The translations under genes and the position numbers were made by a program. A DNA stretch of 25,956 nt from an uncultured Clostridium sp. (GTDB lineage: Bacteria > Bacillota > Clostridia > Lachnospirales > Lachnospiraceae). Each line of letters begins with the position of its first letter. The stretch's first letter is position 1. Below, piece after piece: positions 21,864-25,956 of this stretch. The DNA lies in NCBI GenBank assembly GCA_900551225.1, contig URUZ01000016.1:1-25956 (forward strand), written 5' to 3'. Under the pieces are notes generated by a model. It saw only the letters and a list, made by a program, of their open reading frames with translations. It was not told the origin of the DNA and ran no database searches.

Positions 21864-23258
21864 TTACGGCTTGATTGTCTCCAGCAGGGATTCCAGTTCT
21901 GCACGGAATTCTGTTGCTGCTTCCTCAGGTGTCATCTGAAGGTAACCCACCTCCTGAATGTAGTCCTTTAACAGGACCAGAACCTCTGAGTTCAGGCTGG
22001 GGCCATTCTCCGCTACTCCTGCTCCGCTGAGGGCCTGGGATACCATTGTGGAAACCTTCCCGTCAATGACCCCCTCTTCTTCCAGCTGTTTCATCGCCTT
22101 TTCATTGGCTGGAATTCCCCTCGTGTCCTTCAACACAGAGATGGCTTCCGGATCATTTAACATGTAGTTGATAAAGTCAGCTGCTACATCCGGGTGCTTG
22201 CTGCCCGCTGAGATGGTAAAGAACACGGACGGAGTCACCATAATTCCAGGATCTACAGCATCCTCAGCCACCGGATAGCGCAGGGTTGCCAACTCAAAAT
22301 CACTTGCCTTGGCAGTGGCCGGCACAAGGGATGAGGAGGTGGGGAACACCCCGAATTTCTGGTTCAGCCAGTTGGGATTCTGTTCCGCGTATACGGTCTC
22401 ATAGAGGACGCCCTCTGCAAAAGGCGGTACGGTTCCTGTCTCCACCAGCTGTTTTTCATAGTCAAAAATCCTGGTCATCTCTTCCACAGTGAAGCCGGGC
22501 GTGTAGTCATCCAGAACCAGGTTCTGTCCGTTCATCTGCTTTAGTATTGCCTTGAACATATACACCCAGTGATCTGCATGGTTGTACATCAGATGCTCGT
22601 CCGGAGCCTGCTCCTGGACTTTCCTGCCATTCTCCAGAATTGTATCCCAGGTCCAGTCATCCCCCGGCTCTATTCCATATTTCTTCAGAAATTCCACGTT
22701 GTACAGGTAGCCCATGCCGTTGACTCCCACCGGGAGTCCGATCAGGCAGCCGTCCTTGGCTCCGTAGATCTTGGCAAAGTCCATGTCAAAACCGCTCATG
22801 TCAATCAGTTCTGTCATGGTGTTCATATCCACAAACAGATTGCCCTGGGCCGTCAGGTCGCTGACCCACTTGTAATCCACAGAAATGATATCCGGCTCTG
22901 TGCCGCCGCCCAGCTGGGTCTGCAGCTTCTGATAGAAGGAATCAAAGGCCCCATACTCTCCCTCAATGGTCACATTGGGATGTTTGGCCATGTACATGTC
23001 CATCACCTTGAGAGTTGCCTCATGACGGGTATCCGCTCCCCACCAGGAGAACCGGAGCGTCACCTTTTCATTTGGATCGGTGAGAGGGACTTTAGATTCC
23101 TCCGCCGGCTGGCTCTCAGCTCCCGCCTGAGTGGTGTCTGCCGCTGTGGAGACAGGCTGAACAGCCCCCGAACCGCCGCCTGATGAACACGCGGACAGCC
23201 CTGCGGCCATGGTTGTGGCTAGTAATATTGCTGCTGCTTTTTTCAGTGATTTTCTCAT
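21864..23258 (-). CDS. Extracellular solute-binding lipoprotein of a sugar ABC transporter
   Basis: This 464-residue lipoprotein captures the sugar outside the membrane and delivers it to the two permeases. The signal peptide MRKSLKKAAAILLATTM runs into the lipobox LSAC, with Cys24 lipidated. A low-complexity Gly/Ser/Ala/Gln/Glu linker follows up to about residue 60. The mature domain opens VTLRFSWWGADTRHEATLKV, typical of family 1 (MalE-like) sugar-binding proteins. It continues with PDIISVDYKWVSDLTAQGNL and GVNGMGYLYN. The aromatic residues near the binding cleft suit an oligosaccharide or glycoside. An in-frame ATG at 23285 exists, but GGGAGGGG lies before the ATG at 23258. It is the first gene of the operon. 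Confidence 0.94.
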   Translation of the reverse strand: MRKSLKKAAAILLATTMAAGLSACSSGGGSGAVQPVSTAADTTQAGAESQPAEESKVPLTDPNEKVTLRFSWWGADTRHEATLKVMDMYMAKHPNVTIEGEYGAFDSFYQKLQTQLGGGTEPDIISVDYKWVSDLTAQGNLFVDMNTMTELIDMSGFDMDFAKIYGAKDGCLIGLPVGVNGMGYLYNVEFLKKYGIEPGDDWTWDTILENGRKVQEQAPDEHLMYNHADHWVYMFKAILKQMNGQNLVLDDYTPGFTVEEMTRIFDYEKQLVETGTVPPFAEGVLYETVYAEQNPNWLNQKFGVFPTSSSLVPATAKASDFELATLRYPVAEDAVDPGIMVTPSVFFTISAGSKHPDVAADFINYMLNDPEAISVLKDTRGIPANEKAMKQLEEEGVIDGKVSTMVSQALSGAGVAENGPSLNSEVLVLLKDYIQEVGYLQMTPEEAATEFRAELESLLETIKP

Positions 23259-23298
23259 GAATACCCCTCCCTTGAGCTTCGTCAACAGTATCTCATCT

Positions 23299-23344
23299 GA
23301 TGTAAATATTTTAACATCGCAAAGAAGGGGTTGTATATCGATAT
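23299..23344 (-). promoter_or_regulatory. Operator-like palindromes upstream of the carbohydrate operon
   Basis: A 20-base near-palindrome at 23299-23318 (GATGTAAATATTTTAACATC) lies 41-60 bases before the solute-binding protein start. The perfect palindrome ATATCGATAT lies at 23335-23344. A TAAAAT -10 can be read inside the first but without a good -35, which is compatible with activator-dependent transcription. The site fits only loosely with a CcpA cre box. The binding protein is unknown. Confidence 0.35.
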
Positions 23345-23424
23345 GTCTTTAGATCCTATTCATTTATTGTGGACAGGACCGATTAATTTTAAGATTACAC
23401 AGATGTTAAGAATTGATGCCGGCA

Positions 23425-24321
23425 TCAGCGCTGTCCCAGCAGCGCCCCCGCCACCATGCCCGCCACAATCAGCAGGATTCCCAGCACCCCCACAAGGCTT
23501 GGAAGGGGGTCGTGGAGGAAGAGGATTCCTCCCAGCAGGGTGAACAGCACCTCCCCGCACTGGGTTGCCTCAATCAGCGCCAGCTGGACATGGTTGTGTT
23601 TTACCAGATCCGTGGCCTTGAAGAACAGGATTGTGGCAATCACGCCGGAGAACAAGGCCACAAGCAGAGACTGGGCCACCTGGCCGGCCTCCGGAAGGCC
23701 AGATCTGCCAAGGCTGTATATGGAGGCCGCAATCCAGAAGGGCATACTGCATAGGGTCATGCCAAACACCCGCTCCAAAGTGGACAGGTTATTTCCGCAC
23801 TGCTGCATCATCTTCCGGTTCCCCAGAGGATAGCTGAAGGCCGCGATTAACAGGGGCAGCAGGGATGAGGCGATCTGCCCCACTTTCATTTCCCCGGGGC
23901 GGTACATGAGCAGAAATATGCCTGCCAGTATCAGGGTGGACAGCATCAGGTTTTTCACCGGCACCGGCTTCCCAAACAGGGGCGTTAAGAGGATGCCCGC
24001 CACAATGGTGATCTGCCAGCAGGAGGCAGTGAACCAGGACTCCCCGTACACGGATGCCAGGCACAGCGGCGCATAGAACAGGCCAAAACCCACGGTGCTC
24101 CACAGAATCCAGGCCCCGGGGGCCTTCTTAATCTCAGCAGAAGTCCGTTTCCATCCGCCGGCTGGAATCAGCGCCAGCGCAAGCATGGGAAGCATGAATA
24201 TGTATCTGAGACATGCTCCCCACAGCCAATAGCCTCCCGACAGGTTCATACTCCGGTTCAGGATAAATGTGAACGCGAAGAAAAAGGAGGCTGTTATTCC
24301 ATATAATAGTGCTTTTTTCAT
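23425..24321 (-). CDS. DMT-superfamily multidrug-type efflux transporter
   Basis: This 298-residue membrane protein has about ten hydrophobic segments arranged as two repeated halves, as in the EamA/EmrE-like drug/metabolite transporter superfamily. It opens LLYGITASFFFAFTFILNRS, and its second half includes SLLVALFSGVIATILFFKAT and the ending LGILLIVAGMVAGALLGQR. GGYWLWGACLRYIFMLP and GESWFTASCWQITIVAGILLTPLFG suit the putative multidrug-resistance efflux branch. Substrates are unknown. The ATG at 24321 lies 17 bases after the nth stop, so it is likely the last gene of an rsmH-nth-DMT run. Its stop codon is embedded in the 14-base palindrome TGATGCCGGCATCA, which has no T-run and is not called a terminator. 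Confidence 0.82.
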   Translation of the reverse strand: MKKALLYGITASFFFAFTFILNRSMNLSGGYWLWGACLRYIFMLPMLALALIPAGGWKRTSAEIKKAPGAWILWSTVGFGLFYAPLCLASVYGESWFTASCWQITIVAGILLTPLFGKPVPVKNLMLSTLILAGIFLLMYRPGEMKVGQIASSLLPLLIAAFSYPLGNRKMMQQCGNNLSTLERVFGMTLCSMPFWIAASIYSLGRSGLPEAGQVAQSLLVALFSGVIATILFFKATDLVKHNHVQLALIEATQCGEVLFTLLGGILFLHDPLPSLVGVLGILLIVAGMVAGALLGQR

Positions 24322-24338
24322 TTCAATCCTCTCTATAT

Positions 24339-24977
24339 CTATACACCGTTTTTCGCACAGACATCGCCCAGGCAGCAGCGGTCACAGTGGGGATTGGTCC
24401 TTGCCGTGCAGATGTCCCTGCCATGGAACACCAGCCGGTGGCAGAAGTCGCTTCCCTCCTCCGGAGGGATCAGCTTCCAAAGGGCCATTTCCACCTTTTT
24501 AGGGTCCTTGATATTGTCCACCAGACCCATGCGGTTCACCAGGCGGATGCAGTGGGTGTCCGTCACAATGGCGGGCTTGCCAAACACATCGCCCATGATC
24601 AGGTTGGCGCTCTTGCGGCCCACTCCCGGCAGCTTCATCAGCGCGTCAAAATGATCCGGCACATTGCCGCCGTACTGTTCATGAAGAATCTTCATACAGG
24701 CGCTGATATCCCTGGCCTTGCTGTGCCCCAGGCCGCAGGGCTTTACGAAGCGCTCGATATCATCCACATCCGCGGCCGCCAGAGACTCCACATCCGGGTA
24801 TTTAGCATACAGGTCCTGCACCACCACATTGACTCTGGCATCCGTGCACTGGGCGGCCAGGCGCACGCTGACCAGCAGTTTCCACGCCTGATTGTAATCC
24901 AGGGTACACCCCGCTTCGGGGTATTCTTTCTTTAAGCGCTCTACAATTTCCAGCGCCAGTTCTTCTTTTGTCATCAT
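24339..24977 (-). CDS. nth: Endonuclease III (DNA glycosylase/AP lyase)
   Basis: This enzyme removes oxidised pyrimidines and cuts the abasic site in base-excision repair. The 212-residue product has the helix-hairpin-helix LPGVGRKSANLIMGD with the Schiff-base Lys122, and catalytic Asp140 in VTDTHCIRL. Four C-terminal Cys for the 4Fe-4S cluster are present (Cys190, 198, 201, 207). The first spacing is C-x7-C, whereas E. coli has C-x6-C; the other spacings are canonical. Two adjacent ATGs (24977 and 24974) are both compatible with AGGAG 4 or 7 bases upstream. It starts 12 bases after the RsmH-family stop, suggesting one transcript. The call is secure. Confidence 0.95.
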   Translation of the reverse strand: MMTKEELALEIVERLKKEYPEAGCTLDYNQAWKLLVSVRLAAQCTDARVNVVVQDLYAKYPDVESLAAADVDDIERFVKPCGLGHSKARDISACMKILHEQYGGNVPDHFDALMKLPGVGRKSANLIMGDVFGKPAIVTDTHCIRLVNRMGLVDNIKDPKKVEMALWKLIPPEEGSDFCHRLVFHGRDICTARTNPHCDRCCLGDVCAKNGV

Positions 24978-24989
24978 CTTTCTCCTATG

Positions 24990-25956
24990 TTATGCTTTGA
25001 TGGCCCATCTCATCTTCGTGGAGCGGGCGCGGCTGTTGATACTGCACTCCTCAGCCGAGGGACGGATTACGTCATTAGCCACCTGGCTGTATACGCCCTG
25101 GCGCTGAAGCTCCTTGAAGCACTTTTTCACAATCCGGTCCTCCCCTGAGTGGAAGGTCAGGATTGCCGCACGGCCTCCGGGCGCCAGTATACCGGGAAGC
25201 TTTTCCATAAATGTATACAGCACCTCATACTCGCTGTTGACATCGATCCGCAGCGCCTGGAAGGTCCTCTGGCAGGATTTCTTCACCGCCTCTTTGCGCT
25301 CTGAGACCGGGATAAAGGAGAGGGCGTTCTCAATGAGCTGCTGAAGCTTTGAGGTGGTATCCACCCGGGCTCCCTTTTTGATGGCGGTGACAACTGCCCG
25401 GGATATCTCCTCTGCATAGGGCTCGTCGGCATTTTCCAGGAGCATCCCCTCCAGCTCCTTCTGGCTGATGTCCTTTAAACGCTCCGCCGCGGATATCCCC
25501 TTCTCAGAGTCCAGGCGAAGGTCCAGGGGGCCTTCTTTTTTATAGGAAAATCCACGCTCCGGGTTGTCTATCTGCATGGATGAGACGCCCAGATCCGCCA
25601 GCACGAAGTCAACCGGGCCGGTCTCTGCGGCAAGCTGGTCAATGTCGGCGAAATTCAGCTTCTGGATAGTCAGAAGCTCGGGGCCATAGCCAAGGCTTTC
25701 CAGGCGCGCTTTTGTCTTGGCCATCTCGATGGAGTCCACATCAATGGCGTACATATGGCCCTGGCCTTCCAGGCATTTCAGCATTTCCTGGGTGTGGCCG
25801 CCGTAGCCAAGGGTGCAGTCCAGGCCGGTCTGGCCAGGCTTGATCTGCAGAAATTCCAGGATTTCTTTGACACAGATGGATATGTGCATACCCACAGGCG
25901 TGCTGCCCTTCTGGATGACTCTGGCCACTGTCTCCGGGGATTTCTCCGGCTGCAGT
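24990..25956 (-). CDS. RsmH-family 16S rRNA methyltransferase (5' end beyond window)
   Basis: RsmH-family enzymes methylate N4 of C1402 in 16S rRNA using S-adenosylmethionine. Family motifs are clear: LDCTLGYGGHTQEML (SAM loop), YAIDVDSIEM, LADLGVSSMQIDNPERGFSY, GPLDLRLD, CQRTFQALRIDVN, AILTFHSGEDRIVK, and the ending NSRARSTKMRWA. A GTG at 25928 could be read as a start, but the frame stays open to the edge (LQPEKSPETVARVIQKG). It has no ribosome site at a good distance there, so the gene probably begins further upstream with an N-terminal extension. It is not beside mraZ or ftsL but before nth, so it may be an RsmH paralogue with a different target. At the N-terminus GMHISICVKE replaces the usual H-x-PVLLxE motif. 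Confidence 0.88.
   Translation of the reverse strand, partial: LQPEKSPETVARVIQKGSTPVGMHISICVKEILEFLQIKPGQTGLDCTLGYGGHTQEMLKCLEGQGHMYAIDVDSIEMAKTKARLESLGYGPELLTIQKLNFADIDQLAAETGPVDFVLADLGVSSMQIDNPERGFSYKKEGPLDLRLDSEKGISAAERLKDISQKELEGMLLENADEPYAEEISRAVVTAIKKGARVDTTSKLQQLIENALSFIPVSERKEAVKKSCQRTFQALRIDVNSEYEVLYTFMEKLPGILAPGGRAAILTFHSGEDRIVKKCFKELQRQGVYSQVANDVIRPSAEECSINSRARSTKMRWAIKA

Noticed and set aside
23414..23427. Perfect palindrome TGATGCCGGCATCA at the end of the DMT transporter gene
   Set aside because: It has no loop and no T-run, and part of it is coding sequence plus stop codon, so it is not called as a terminator.
1..25956. CRISPR arrays, tRNA or rRNA genes, insertion sequences, attachment sites
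   Set aside because: No regularly spaced repeats, no transposase or integrase motifs, and no recognisable RNA gene were found on reading both strands; a tRNAscan or IS search would settle it.

Overview
The window looks like chromosome from a spore-forming Clostridia bacterium, most likely a gut Lachnospiraceae of the Enterocloster/Hungatella/Lachnoclostridium type. The reasons are a recognisable SpoIIID, CotF-like coat proteins, strong AGGAGG ribosome sites, a YesM/YesN two-component pair, a sugar ABC transporter without its own ATPase, and many moderately GC-rich genes. Organism assignment is inference. Nearly every gene is on the minus strand; the exceptions are the two small coat-like genes, a TetR regulator and putP. 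No rRNA, tRNA, CRISPR array, integrase or transposase was seen, and no gene-free stretch exceeds 300 bases.

Left part (1-6265). A cysE-ttcA-like pair (serine acetylation next to tRNA thiolation) reads off the left edge. It sits behind a promoter whose start site lies in a palindrome. A PrcB-like lipoprotein is divergent from a pair of very small CotF-type proteins. A bidirectional terminator separates these from ilvE. ilvE is divergent from a TetR regulator, which is followed by the Na+/proline symporter putP with its own promoter and terminator.

Centre (6227-13517). On the minus strand come an AI-2E family membrane protein, an ArsC-like protein, a clear terminator, then a solitary 1092-residue protein joining an Mrr-like nuclease to an nSTAND3-type NTPase and a long helical C-terminus. 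The last is a candidate antiphage effector and the best candidate for an undescribed system here. It is AT-richer than its neighbours and lies directly upstream of spoIIID. To the right are an Fpg-like protein lacking the usual catalytic residues and a tandem GNAT acetyltransferase.

Right part (13555-23318). A YesN-YesM regulatory pair lies downstream of a six-gene carbohydrate operon. The operon encodes a lipoprotein solute-binding protein, two permeases, a cytoplasmic TIM-barrel glycosidase-like protein, a Gfo/Idh/MocA oxidoreductase and an SDR dehydrogenase. It has a hairpin after the binding-protein gene and a strong terminator at its end. The likely scheme is import of a small glycoside or oligosaccharide followed by redox-assisted cleavage in the cytoplasm; the substrate is unknown.

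Right edge (23425-25956). An RsmH-family methyltransferase (running off the window), endonuclease III and a DMT-family exporter form a tightly spaced minus-strand run.
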